From positions 1-64,000 of the forward strand of contig PKUO01000004.1 in assembly GCA_002869585.1 (NCBI GenBank): a stretch of DNA of 64,000 bases. Direction: 5' to 3'. Origin of the DNA: Sedimenticola sp. (lineage in GTDB: Bacteria; Pseudomonadota; Gammaproteobacteria; Chromatiales; Chromatiaceae). This document shows positions 1-8,031 of this stretch, piece after piece. The position numbers were made by a program, and so were the translations under genes. Below the pieces are notes generated by a model. It was not told where the DNA came from, searched no databases, and worked only from the letters and a program-made list of their open reading frames with translations. How positions within the stretch are numbered: the stretch's first letter is position 1; the number at the start of each line of letters is the position of its first letter.

Positions 1-924
1 AGTCACTGGACGCTCCTGGTACAGGATGTCGACAAGCACCTGGATGAAGTGGCTGAATTACTTGACTATTTTCATTTTCTACCGACCTGGCGGCTGGACG
101 ACATCATGATCAGTTACGCTACGGATCAGGGTTCGGTAGGACCCAACATCGATGACTATGATGTTTTTCTGTTTCAGACTGCCGGACAACGCCGCTGGCA
201 GATACACACCCGACCGGTTAGCGAAAACGACTTCATTCCGGGTCTGGATCTACGCATCCTCCCGGAATTTGAGGCGGAACACGACTGGCTGCTGGAGCCC
301 GGCGACATCCTCTATCTGCCGCCCAATGTCGCGCACTGGGGCGTTGCCCAGGGCGATGGCTGCATGACATGCTCTGTCGGGTTTCGCACCCCGACATTCC
401 AGGAGATGGTCGCCGACTGGTGCGATGAGATGATTGAGCATCATATTCCCCCAGGGCGCTACCGTGATGGCATTATCGAACAGCAGCAGGCCATCGGAGA
501 GATCCTCCCGCAGGCGTTGTCAAGGATGCACAGCCTGATGAAGAAGCTTCTCGAAACGGACCCGGAACAGCAGGCCCGTTGGTTTGGTCGTTTCATGACC
601 GACCCCAAAGCCCATCTCCAGGTGTTTCCGCGCGAACAGGACCTCACCCCCGAAGAGGTGAAGCAGAGCCTTCAAACGTCCGACTGGGTCATGCGTAATG
701 GCTGGTCACGCTTCGCCTTCAGTAGTGGTGCACATCAGGATTTTCTCTACGTCAACGGAGAGGATTATGGCCTGTCCAAAACCTTGCACCCTCTTCTGGT
801 CATACTGACTCAAAACCGGACAATAGAGATGGCGGAGTTGCAAAAATGGTGTCAAATACCTGAATCCCTGGAAATATTGACTAGGCTTTTCAATGAAGGA
901 CATTTGATATTCGACCATGACTGA
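1..924 (+). CDS. roxA: RoxA/YcfD-like ribosomal protein uL16 arginine hydroxylase, 5'-truncated, first Fe-ligand His replaced by Asn
   Basis: JmjC-type 2-oxoglutarate/Fe(II) cupin protein. The reading frame is open from base 1, so the N-terminal region lies outside the window; the GTG at 49 is internal. Conserved blocks match E. coli YcfD, which hydroxylates an arginine of ribosomal protein uL16: a DDIMIS block, GPxxDxYDVF, LEPGDILYLPP and SVGFR. In the metal-binding HxD...H triad, the first position (codon 145-147) is AAC, Asn. The Asp (151-153) and the distal His in PPNVAH (334-336) are kept. The family normally has His at the first site, so iron binding may be weakened or lost. The winged-helix-like C-terminal half is present. 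It overlaps the next gene by 8 nt and probably shares its transcript. Family assignment is firm; catalytic activity is doubtful. Confidence 0.85.
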   Translation, partial: SHWTLLVQDVDKHLDEVAELLDYFHFLPTWRLDDIMISYATDQGSVGPNIDDYDVFLFQTAGQRRWQIHTRPVSENDFIPGLDLRILPEFEAEHDWLLEPGDILYLPPNVAHWGVAQGDGCMTCSVGFRTPTFQEMVADWCDEMIEHHIPPGRYRDGIIEQQQAIGEILPQALSRMHSLMKKLLETDPEQQARWFGRFMTDPKAHLQVFPREQDLTPEEVKQSLQTSDWVMRNGWSRFAFSSGAHQDFLYVNGEDYGLSKTLHPLLVILTQNRTIEMAELQKWCQIPESLEILTRLFNEGHLIFDHD

Positions 925-1354
925 CCAGAGATTCACACTGCGATTGGCTGATTGGCACCGCGACATGGGGAACCTGCGAGCGTTGCGCAAGACGGTTTTT
1001 ATCGAGGAACAGGCCGTTCCCAAGGCGATTGAGTGGGACGGTCTGGATCAGGACGCGCGCCATGCCATCGCTGAAGATGGTGAAGGCCAGGCCATAGGTA
1101 CAGGGCGACTATTGAATACCGGGCAGATAGGACGCATGGCAGTGCTGCAACCCTGGCGTAACCAGGGGGTCGGTGCTGCGATTCTCTCTACATTGATAGC
1201 GGAAGCGGCCTCTACCGGGAGCTATCCCTTGCTGTTTCTCAACGCCCAACGCCATGCCGAAGCATTCTACGCCCGGCATGGATTTCGCCCCGTCGGCGAG
1301 GAGTTTTTCGAGGCCGGCATTCGTCATATAAGAATGGAACTGTACAATGACTGA
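917..1354 (+). CDS. GNAT family N-acetyltransferase (ElaA/YjcF-like)
   Basis: A 145-residue single-domain acetyltransferase. The N-terminal half has the LRxLRKTVFIEEQ segment typical of the small ElaA/YjcF-like GNATs. The acetyl-CoA loop is the motif-A stretch IGRMAVLQPWRNQGVGAAIL, with the Q/RxxGxG/A core as RNQGVG, followed by the C-terminal LNAQRHAEAFYARHGF segment, in which the A-x-x-F-Y-x-x-x-G-F pattern is characteristic. The acceptor substrate cannot be told from sequence. The start overlaps the roxA-like gene by 8 nt and the end overlaps the following gene by 8 nt, so the three appear to be translated as one unit. Confidence 0.85.
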   Translation: MTDQRFTLRLADWHRDMGNLRALRKTVFIEEQAVPKAIEWDGLDQDARHAIAEDGEGQAIGTGRLLNTGQIGRMAVLQPWRNQGVGAAILSTLIAEAASTGSYPLLFLNAQRHAEAFYARHGFRPVGEEFFEAGIRHIRMELYND

Positions 1355-1874
1355 ATCGCTAATGGAACAGCTATCCAGATTGCAACTGGGAGAGAGCGGC
1401 GACAAAATCCATTTGCAATACAAGGACGAGCACCGCCTGGCAACCCAATGCCTGGCACAACAGTCACGCCGGTCATTGGCGATATTCACCTATGATCTGG
1501 ACCCTTACGTCTACGATCAGGCGGATTTTCTAGACGCCGTCAAACAACTGGCGATTGCCAGTCAACTCAGCAAAATACGCGTGCTGCTGCAAAACAACGA
1601 TCGGGTACAAAAACAGGGCCACCGACTGCTGGAGATGGCGCGACGTCTCTCCAGCAAAATCGAGATCAGACGACCCAAGACGGACTATCTCAATTACCTG
1701 GAGAACTTTCTGGTCGTCGACGCCACCGGCTATGTGAAACGCGGCGTCTATCACCGTTATGATGGTGAGGTCTGCTTCGCTTGCCGTCTCGAGGCGGTCA
1801 AGTATGAAAACTTCTTCAATGAGGTTTGGGAATGCAGTGAACCAGACAGCGATCTGCGCCGTCTATACCTATGA
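1347..1874 (+). CDS. DUF7931-like / PLD-fold-like hypothetical protein
   Basis: A 175-residue soluble protein without signal peptide. It resembles the small domain often found downstream of, or fused to, GNAT acetyltransferases in gammaproteobacteria (DUF7931). Features visible are SLAIFTYDLDPYVYD near residue 45, a KIRVLLQNN strand and a C-terminal FVVDATGYVKRGVYHRYDG segment. The overall layout recalls a phospholipase-D fold half, but there is no HxK(x)4D motif, so phosphodiesterase activity is not supported. It overlaps the GNAT gene by 8 nt and the secretin-domain gene by 4 nt (ATGA). That fixed linkage suggests a common, unidentified role with the acetyltransferase. Confidence 0.6.
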   Translation: MTESLMEQLSRLQLGESGDKIHLQYKDEHRLATQCLAQQSRRSLAIFTYDLDPYVYDQADFLDAVKQLAIASQLSKIRVLLQNNDRVQKQGHRLLEMARRLSSKIEIRRPKTDYLNYLENFLVVDATGYVKRGVYHRYDGEVCFACRLEAVKYENFFNEVWECSEPDSDLRRLYL

Positions 1875-2734
1875 AAATCATCTGCCGAGATACCATGCCC
1901 GGAAAAACAGTTTTTTATCTTCTGACCCTGATTATCACGCTTTCCGGCAGACTGGCTCTTGCCGATTATCCCCTGGAGATCATTGAGCTCAAATCCAGAG
2001 GCGTTGAAGAGATCATCCCGATTATCAAACCGTTTATCGGACCGGACGGGACCCTCAGCGGCATGAACAACCAGCTGATCATCCGCACCTCAGCGAAAAA
2101 TCTCGCTGAAATCCGAGCCATTCTCGACCGGGTGGATGTCGCCCCGCGACAACTGGTGATCCATGTCCGGCAAGGTATACAGATTGATGCTAATCAGCAG
2201 CGGCTTTCCACTGATATCAGCCGCATGGTCGGCAAGAATGCGAAGGTCATTGTCGGACAACCCACGTCAAACGACGGTGTGCGTTTCAACGTGAAAGATG
2301 TGCGGACCCGCAATCATCTCGACAGCACCCAGAAGATCATGACCCTGGAAGGCAGCCCTGCCTTTATTGCAACCGGGCAATCGGTGCCAGTCAAAGAGCA
2401 CAGCACCCATTTCTCACGCGGCACCTTCCACGACAGCACCAGCATCCGCTATGAAGAGGCCACCAGCGGATTCTATGCCCTGCCCCGCCTGCATGGCGAT
2501 CGTGTGACTATCGATATCACCCCGCATATGAAAAAACCGCAGGAGAGTTCCAAGGGGTTTGATATCCAGTCGGCGAGCAGCGTTGTGAGCGGTCGACTGG
2601 AGGAGTGGATTCCACTGGCAGGGTCATCAGGCAACAGCAGCCGCTTCGGGTCGGGAGTCTCCAGAAACCGCACTACCCTGAGTAGTGATGACCGACAGAT
2701 CTACCTGATGGTTGAGGAAGTTCGGGCAGACTAG
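1871..2734 (+). CDS. Exported protein with secretin N-domain (NolW-like), no secretin pore domain
   Basis: A 287-residue protein with an N-terminal signal peptide (hydrophobic VFYLLTLIITLSG, cleavage probably near ALA-DYP). Residues about 35-95 form a secretin N1/NolW-type domain: YPLEIIELKSRGVEEIIPIIKP, then NNQLIIRTS and the AEIRAILDRVD helix ending in the PRQLVIHV strand, the pattern seen in PilQ/GspD. The rest is beta-rich, ending in the LSSDDRQIYLMVEE strand. The length is far below that of a full secretin, and no outer-membrane pore signature is present, so it may be an accessory or a reduced paralogue. The start overlaps the upstream gene by 4 nt; the stop overlaps the convergent nudF gene by 4 nt. 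Confidence 0.75.
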   Translation: MKIICRDTMPGKTVFYLLTLIITLSGRLALADYPLEIIELKSRGVEEIIPIIKPFIGPDGTLSGMNNQLIIRTSAKNLAEIRAILDRVDVAPRQLVIHVRQGIQIDANQQRLSTDISRMVGKNAKVIVGQPTSNDGVRFNVKDVRTRNHLDSTQKIMTLEGSPAFIATGQSVPVKEHSTHFSRGTFHDSTSIRYEEATSGFYALPRLHGDRVTIDITPHMKKPQESSKGFDIQSASSVVSGRLEEWIPLAGSSGNSSRFGSGVSRNRTTLSSDDRQIYLMVEEVRAD

Positions 2735-3333
2735 CCACCCAGCCATTTTTTCCGCAGCTTGTCCCGGTTCATTGCCAACCACTGCACAGCAACGATAGCG
2801 CTGGTGGAGTTGACCCTGCCACCATAAAGTTCGCTGATCACATCCGTAGCCTGCATTACCTCGACACGGATATCCTCACCTTCGTTGTCCAGGCCATGAA
2901 TGCCCCCGGCATTTGATGCATCGACCCTGCCGCAGAAGAGAAAAATCCGTTCAGTGGTATAACCGGGACTAACCCAGAAATCACAGATTGGGATTAAATC
3001 CTGAATCTCGCACCCCGCCTCTTCAAGGGCCTCGCGCTGGGCGACTGCTTCTGCGCTCTCATCACCTTCAATCAGACCGCCGACAATTTCCAACAGCCAG
3101 GCACGCCTGGGATCGGCCATCGCGCCGATCCGAAACTGTTCAATCATGACTACCTGGTCAAGATTCGGATCATAGAGCAGTACCGATGCAGCATTGTAGC
3201 CCTCGATCCGTTCCCGCCCAATCACCGGACTCACGCCTCCGGCAAACAGATCATGACGCAACTGGTAGCGGTTGAGTTGCAGAAATCCCTGGTAAGCAGT
3301 CTCGGTTTTGAGAATCTCAAACAGATATTTCAT
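2731..3333 (-). CDS. nudF: ADP-ribose diphosphatase (Nudix hydrolase)
   Basis: Hydrolyses ADP-ribose to AMP and ribose 5-phosphate in the cytoplasm. The Nudix box is complete: G-x5-E-x7-R-E-x-x-E-E-x-G, seen as GLIEGDE...REALEEAGCE near residues 90-113, preceded by the WLLEIVGG strand. The 200-residue length and the N-terminal dimerisation strand segment match E. coli NudF. The VMIEQFRIG segment ahead of the box is typical of the ADP-ribose pyrophosphatase subfamily. It is transcribed alone, convergent with the secretin-domain gene (4-nt overlap of stops). Its ATG start is at 3333. Confidence 0.9.
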   Translation of the reverse strand: MKYLFEILKTETAYQGFLQLNRYQLRHDLFAGGVSPVIGRERIEGYNAASVLLYDPNLDQVVMIEQFRIGAMADPRRAWLLEIVGGLIEGDESAEAVAQREALEEAGCEIQDLIPICDFWVSPGYTTERIFLFCGRVDASNAGGIHGLDNEGEDIRVEVMQATDVISELYGGRVNSTSAIVAVQWLAMNRDKLRKKWLGG

Positions 3334-3476
3334 AGTGGAGGATTTCTCATAATATTTGTCTCTAAAGGTTTGTGATTGTTATGCCGACAACTACTGTGAA
3401 CCTGCGCGAATCTGTAGACTAAATGCAAAAAAACGTGAAGACAAACCTGTTTGGATTGATTATTTCGCCTAATTTC

Positions 3477-3492
3477 ATTAGAATATTCTAAT
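3477..3492. promoter_or_regulatory. Perfect 16-bp AT-rich palindrome (candidate operator)
   Basis: ATTAGAATATTCTAAT reads identically on both strands. It ends 10 nt before the likely ATG (3503) of the thioredoxin-like gene, where a ribosome-binding site would be expected, and no Shine-Dalgarno sequence is visible. The position suits an operator or a promoter-overlapping regulator site. AT-rich dyads of this general kind are bound by ArsR-type sulfide sensors, but that assignment is inference. Confidence 0.5.
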
Positions 3493-3502
3493 ATTGAAAT
3501 AT

Positions 3503-4027
3503 ATGAGCTCCCTCGAATTGAAGAAGTATCTCGTTTTTCTGTTTCTGACCGCCATCCTGACGATCTCAGGTAGTGTTTTCTCGGCAAATCAAACCATCAT
3601 TCTAACCGACGACTGTTCCGCCGATGTGGTTGAAGCAAAAGAGGACGGCGTCCCCATTATGCTGGTGTTCGGCACCGATGATTGCGGCTACTGCAAGCGG
3701 ATGAAGCAAGAGGTCCTGGTACCCGAACTGGAAAGCCACCATTTTGACCACCGTGTTCTGGTCAGGGAACTGGATATCAAATCCGGTGGAAAAATCACTG
3801 ATTTCGACGGAAATCGCGTAAGAACGGGCCAGTTTGTCAACCGTTACGAGATTTTTGCCACACCGACCGTGATCATTGTCGACTACCAGGGCAAGCCGAT
3901 CTCGGCTCCCATAGTCGGCTACAATGATGCAACCTCCTACAAACAGTTACTGAACCAGGCCATCGATGACGCAACCATGGGGTTGGCCATTTCCAAGAAG
4001 CAGAATTTGGCTAAAACCGTTTTCTGA
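3503..4027 (+). CDS. Periplasmic thioredoxin-fold protein (CGYC active site, SoxW-like)
   Basis: Thioredoxin-like protein with an N-terminal signal peptide (KKYLVFLFLTAILTISGSVFSA), hence periplasmic. The redox site is D-D-C-G-Y-C-K, followed by the cis-proline segment FATPTVIIVDYQGKPI. The combination of an upstream export signal, a CxxC and a LDIKSGGKITDFDG insertion resembles SoxW/thiol:disulfide carriers of sulfur oxidisers. The frame continues upstream to a TTG at 3494; I prefer the ATG at 3503, with no clear ribosome-binding site for either. It stands alone behind a 16-bp palindrome and faces the exported helical protein gene. Confidence 0.75.
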   Translation: MSSLELKKYLVFLFLTAILTISGSVFSANQTIILTDDCSADVVEAKEDGVPIMLVFGTDDCGYCKRMKQEVLVPELESHHFDHRVLVRELDIKSGGKITDFDGNRVRTGQFVNRYEIFATPTVIIVDYQGKPISAPIVGYNDATSYKQLLNQAIDDATMGLAISKKQNLAKTVF

Positions 4028-4033
4028 TCAGAG

Positions 4034-4891
4034 TTATTCCCAACCATCCATCAACTGCAATTCCAGTAGCAGACTGACCGCGTGCCAGTGGGACTGGCAA
4101 TCCGGCTTGCGGCTAAAGCAAATTCCACCATCCGGATTGATACTGTCGCGAATAAACGCAACATAGTCGGCAAATTGTGGAATTTCCACATCAAGCCAAC
4201 GCAAAAATATCAGGCTTTCGATTAGACCATCATAAAAGCCCGACTGCCTGAATTCCGGTAACTGCGCTAGCAGATTCCGACTACCCCGTTCCACTACCAC
4301 TGGGTTGCCCTTGCAGTAGTGAAACGCCATCAGGGCGTGAGAGGTCAGATAAAACCAGGGCTTGCCATTTTCGGCGATAAATGCGCCATCGCTCCGTTGG
4401 GCCTTCTCAAGATAACGTAAAGCACCAGGGAACGCCGTTTCAGGCTCCTCTCCAGCATAGCGGCAGGTAAAAAACAGGGCATTGGCAAGGTCAAAGCGGC
4501 TCTTCCCCCAGTCGCAGGGGATCAAGGCCTCCTTCACGGGATTTAGATCGATGGCACGGCCGGTTTCAGCCAGAAAACCTATGGTCAGATGGATATCCAC
4601 CAGTTCACCGCAAGCGTAGTCCCGGGGATCGGCAGAGCGGATGAAACCCGCCACTCGATCCAGCACATCCTGGGTCTCTTTTTGTAACCCCCCCTTCCAG
4701 GCACTGACCAAGGGGAAAGTCAGGGAAGCGACCCTGTTCATATTGACGGGTGCGTCCAGTGCCGACAGCAAATCCCGTTTCACCCACTCCATGGTCTGGG
4801 TCTCCGGGGAAACTCTGGCAATTGCAGCCTGGCAACAAACCAGCCCGATCAGTAGAACTCCCCGCAACATGGCTATTCCTGCATTTTTCAT
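4034..4891 (-). CDS. Exported all-helical protein, possible alpha/alpha toroid (terpene-cyclase/prenyltransferase-like fold)
   Basis: About 285 residues from the ATG at 4891; the frame extends 17 codons further upstream but that segment is polar and the signal peptide starts after it (MLRGVLLIGLVCCQAAIA). The mature part is helical with repeated tryptophan/leucine helices, and has QRSDGAF and NPDGGI segments resembling the QxxDGGW-type repeats of alpha/alpha toroid proteins (squalene-hopene cyclase, prenyltransferase beta). No catalytic DxDD motif is seen, so enzyme activity is not supported. Cysteines in the mature part could form disulfides. Function unknown. It is convergent with the thioredoxin-like gene, separated by 6 nt. 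Confidence 0.55.
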   Translation of the reverse strand: MKNAGIAMLRGVLLIGLVCCQAAIARVSPETQTMEWVKRDLLSALDAPVNMNRVASLTFPLVSAWKGGLQKETQDVLDRVAGFIRSADPRDYACGELVDIHLTIGFLAETGRAIDLNPVKEALIPCDWGKSRFDLANALFFTCRYAGEEPETAFPGALRYLEKAQRSDGAFIAENGKPWFYLTSHALMAFHYCKGNPVVVERGSRNLLAQLPEFRQSGFYDGLIESLIFLRWLDVEIPQFADYVAFIRDSINPDGGICFSRKPDCQSHWHAVSLLLELQLMDGWE

Positions 4892-5088
4892 ATCTGGATC
4901 CGGCAGTATCAAATTACCTTGCATACTAACAGAAATGATCAACCGACCGACTTAGGCCAACACGTGGATTGAAGATGCCCTGTAACTGGCGCAATATGCC
5001 TGCTTCTTCTACAGTATTCACAGCGATCATCCTGGCAGTGTCCCGAGTCTACGGCTGCATTCATCAACACATTTCATCGAGGTGGAAC

Positions 5089-5697
5089 ATGACCTTTCAT
5101 AAAACAGTTATTCAAGCGGGCTTAATACTTGCCCTGAGTGCAACGCTGACCGCCTTCAATGCACACTCTGCTGAGATCCCCGCCTTTGGCCCCATCCCTT
5201 TCTCGGCCTATGACAGTGACGGGAATGGCCTGATCAGTGCGGTGGAATTCGATACCGTGCGTGGCGAGCGCATGGCCAATCAGGCCTCTCAGGGACGTCC
5301 CATGCGCGGCGCAGCCAATGCTCCGGCATTTTCCGAATTTGACACCAACGCCGACGGGCAGCTGACAGCCGAGGAGCTCACCGCAGGCCAAAACGCCCAA
5401 ATGGAAAAACGCCCGGGCATGGGAATGGGTCCAGGTGGTGGCATGGGTATGAATCGGGGACGAAATATGCCCGTCTTCGCCGACTTCGACCTCAACGGAA
5501 ATGGAAAGATTGATGAGGATGAGTTCATCGAGGCACGCGGGCAACGCATCAGCGAAAGGGCCCGGCAGGGTTACCAGATGCGAAACCTCGGCAACATGCC
5601 CTCATTTGCCGAGATAGATATCAATAGTGATGGCGAGGTCGATCACGCGGAATTCAGCGCGCACCAGGCCACGCACAGGCAGCAAATGCAGCAATAA
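5089..5697 (+). CDS. Exported EF-hand protein with four calcium-binding loops
   Basis: The start is the ATG at 5089, preceded by GAGGTGG at the right distance; the open frame runs further up to 4969 but without signal. Residues 1-27 form a signal peptide ending in AHSA. Four EF-hand loops follow: DSDGNGLISAVEF, DTNADGQLTAEE, DLNGNGKIDEDEF and DINSDGEVDHAEF. Each has the D-x-[DN]-x-[DN]-G spacing. A Met/Gly-rich linker (GMGMGPGGGMGMNRG) separates pairs two and three. Such calmodulin-like periplasmic proteins are thought to bind calcium; the partner here is unknown. It is monocistronic and convergent with the oxygenase gene. Confidence 0.85.
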   Translation: MTFHKTVIQAGLILALSATLTAFNAHSAEIPAFGPIPFSAYDSDGNGLISAVEFDTVRGERMANQASQGRPMRGAANAPAFSEFDTNADGQLTAEELTAGQNAQMEKRPGMGMGPGGGMGMNRGRNMPVFADFDLNGNGKIDEDEFIEARGQRISERARQGYQMRNLGNMPSFAEIDINSDGEVDHAEFSAHQATHRQQMQQ

Positions 5698-5739
5698 CCG
5701 CTCTGGCCGCCCCGGGAGGTTGCTCGGGACAGGCCCTGG

Positions 5740-6414
5740 TTACTGGGGCGGATCGACCGCCAGGGTGGAACTGGTATTCACCCGGTACCAGCCGGCAATA
5801 CTGTAGCGGGGCTTGTTAACAGGAAGCACTTCGTGGGGAAAGTCCTCACTGAGAAAGATCACCATTTTGCCAAACTGCGGCTCGATCCTCTCGATCGGCA
5901 GATCACCTTCCATGTTGTATAGCAGCAATTCGCCACTATCCTGAGGCAGCCAGTTCGGATTCAGATAGAGAACCGTGGTTACCACGCGGCTCGCCTCGCC
6001 CTTGAATGCATCCAGATGCTTTTTATAGAAGGCCCCGGTGGGATAGTAGGCGTAGTGGCACTCATAGTCGAACAGACCAAGAAACAGGCGTCGGTTCAGA
6101 CCCAGCCTCAGTTCCTCTATCCAGTCGAAATAGGCATTCACTGCCGGGATCGTCCTGTCCAACCAGAAAATCTCATCCGTACGGACAAACTGGTTCACAT
6201 GATAGACATCTTCCCTGCCGATACCTGCAGTGCGAAAGCGCTCCTCATCGAGGGATTTGAAATGAATAAAAATGGACTGCAGTACATCCTCGCTGAACAC
6301 GGAGGGCAAAACCAGATAACCGGATGTCTCCAGAGCAGTAGCGATCTCATCGATAGTGTCGCCGCCATAAGGGCCTGAGGGGAGATTGGCATTTAGCATG
6401 CGGGTTGATTCCAA
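5740..6414 (-). CDS. 2-oxoglutarate/Fe(II)-dependent oxygenase (SM-20/prolyl-4-hydroxylase-like)
   Basis: A 224-residue double-stranded beta-helix dioxygenase. The facial triad is visible as H-x-D in YKKHLDAF (with the YYPTGAFY lead-in typical of this family) and the distal His in EDFPHEVLPV, followed by the 2OG-binding Arg of KPRYSIAGWYRV. This matches Sm-20/PHD-type hydroxylases; in bacteria one known target is elongation factor Tu, but the substrate here cannot be assigned. No signal peptide, so cytoplasmic. Upstream is a 100-nt gap after the metY terminator. Confidence 0.85.
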   Translation of the reverse strand: MESTRMLNANLPSGPYGGDTIDEIATALETSGYLVLPSVFSEDVLQSIFIHFKSLDEERFRTAGIGREDVYHVNQFVRTDEIFWLDRTIPAVNAYFDWIEELRLGLNRRLFLGLFDYECHYAYYPTGAFYKKHLDAFKGEASRVVTTVLYLNPNWLPQDSGELLLYNMEGDLPIERIEPQFGKMVIFLSEDFPHEVLPVNKPRYSIAGWYRVNTSSTLAVDPPQ

Positions 6415-6520
6415 AATATCTGAAAGGCGGCTTATACAACGAAACCCTGCCTTCGGATAGGGAAATCTTTTAATTGATTGCGAGCGGTGATCAAGGGCCG
6501 CCCCCCCATGTGCGCCTAAA

Positions 6521-6551
6521 AAACCGCATCCTGACCAGCAGGATACGGTTT
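6521..6551 (-). terminator. Rho-independent terminator of the O-acetylhomoserine sulfhydrylase gene
   Basis: A 13-bp stem (AAACCGCATCCTG with CAGGATACGGTTT, one mismatch) closes a 5-nt loop. On the minus strand it is followed by a run of T (complement of the A run at 6518-6523). It lies about 30 nt past the stop codon. Confidence 0.8.
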
Positions 6552-6579
6552 CATCAGCCCAACGAACGGGAAAAGCGAT

Positions 6580-7854
6580 TTATCTGGACGCCGCCAGGGC
6601 CTGATCGAGATCCTGGATAATATCGTCGATATGCTCGATACCGATTGAGAGCCGTACCATATCCTCGCTGACCCCCGCCCTGGCCATCTCCTCCGGTCCC
6701 AGCTGACGATGGGTCGTGGTCGCGGGGTGACAGGCCAGTGTCTTGGCGTCACCGATATTCACCAGGCGCACGGCGAGTTGCAGCGCATCGATAAATTTCG
6801 TTCCGCCTGCCAGTCCACCTTTGATGCCAAAGGAGAGAATACTGGACGCCCTGCCGCCCATGTATTTGTCCACTAACGGTTTGTCCGGGTGATCATCCAG
6901 ACCCGCATAGCGCACCCACTCCACCTGATCATGTTCGCGGAGGAATTTCGCCACGGCCAGGGCATTGTCACAATGACGATCCATACGCACCGGCAGGGTC
7001 TCTATGCCCTGAAGAATCAGAAAGCTGTTAAAGGGAGAGATTGCAGCGCCCATGTTGCGCAACGGCACCACCCGTGCACGCCCGATATAGGCCGCCGCGC
7101 CCAACGCCTCGGTATAAACCACGCCGTGATAGGAGACATCCGGCTCGTTCAGCTTGGGGAAACGCGCCTTGTGTTCTGCCCAGGGAAAGTTACCCGAATC
7201 CACCAGGACGCCACCAATGGTGGTGCCGTGTCCGCCCATGTATTTGGTCAGCGCGTGCAGCACGATATCCGCACCGTGTTCAAACGGACGGCAGAGATAA
7301 GGGGACGGGACGGTATTGTCCACGATCAGGGGTACGCCGTGGGCATGGGCCATATCGGCCATCGCGCCGATATCGACCACATTTCCCGCCGGATTGCCGA
7401 TGGATTCACAGAACACCGCCCGGGTCTTGTCATCGATCAGCGCCGCCATGCCATCGATATCCCTGGCATCGGCAAAGCGCGCCTGTATACCCAGCTGGGG
7501 CAGCGTGTGGGCAAACAGATTATAGGTGCCCCCGTAAAGGGTCGATGTGGTGACAATGTTGTCCCCTGCCTGAGTGATGGTGAAAATGGCATTCGTCACC
7601 GCCGCCATACCAGAGGCAAGACCCAGGGCGCCTATGCCGCCCTCCATTGCCGCGACCCGTTTCTCCAGCACATCGGTGGTGGGATTCATGATGCGTGTGT
7701 AGATGTTGCCCGGCACCTTGAGATCGAACAGATCGGCGCCATGCTGGGTATCGTCAAACGCATAGGAGGTCGTCTGGTAAATAGGCACAGCAACAGCCTT
7801 GGTTGTCGGGTCAGGCTCGAATCCACCATGAATGGCGATGGTCTCAATTTTCAT
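6580..7854 (-). CDS. metY: O-acetylhomoserine aminocarboxypropyltransferase (sulfhydrylase)
   Basis: PLP-dependent enzyme of the Cys/Met metabolism family that makes homocysteine from O-acetylhomoserine and sulfide. At 424 residues it has the length of MetY rather than of cystathionine gamma-synthase. Typical blocks are ETIAIHGG at the N-terminus, AVPIYQTTSYAF, MNPTTDVLEKRVAAMEGG and the insertion of MetY-type proteins. The PLP lysine is K204 in ALTKYMGGHG. The C-terminal block RLSIGIEHIDDIIQDL is complete. It is monocistronic, with its own terminator. I looked for a SAM riboswitch upstream and saw none. Direct sulfhydrylation fits a sulfide-rich habitat. Confidence 0.92.
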   Translation of the reverse strand: MKIETIAIHGGFEPDPTTKAVAVPIYQTTSYAFDDTQHGADLFDLKVPGNIYTRIMNPTTDVLEKRVAAMEGGIGALGLASGMAAVTNAIFTITQAGDNIVTTSTLYGGTYNLFAHTLPQLGIQARFADARDIDGMAALIDDKTRAVFCESIGNPAGNVVDIGAMADMAHAHGVPLIVDNTVPSPYLCRPFEHGADIVLHALTKYMGGHGTTIGGVLVDSGNFPWAEHKARFPKLNEPDVSYHGVVYTEALGAAAYIGRARVVPLRNMGAAISPFNSFLILQGIETLPVRMDRHCDNALAVAKFLREHDQVEWVRYAGLDDHPDKPLVDKYMGGRASSILSFGIKGGLAGGTKFIDALQLAVRLVNIGDAKTLACHPATTTHRQLGPEEMARAGVSEDMVRLSIGIEHIDDIIQDLDQALAASR

Positions 7855-8031
7855 TATCTATCTCTCCTCGGGGCTTTATTCAACGACGATTTGTTATTGT
7901 CAAACTGGGACAGATACTACCCTGCAACCCCAGCAGTGTCGATCTGCAACTACTTGACGAGGAGGCGTAAAGAGGCAGACTATTTCATAGGTTGTAAATT
8001 ACTCCGGATCTCTCAGTACGCAGGCTTTGTC

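Noticed and set aside
5707-5751. Possible terminator CCGCCCC/GGGGCGG between the EF-hand and oxygenase genes
   Set aside because: Arms are short and far apart, and no T run follows.
6889-8031. Upstream extension of the giant protein ORF
   Set aside because: It is antisense to metY over nearly its whole length; the signal peptide begins at ATG 8032.
7855-8031. SAM or cobalamin riboswitch ahead of metY
   Set aside because: No conserved riboswitch core sequences were found in the 177-nt gap.
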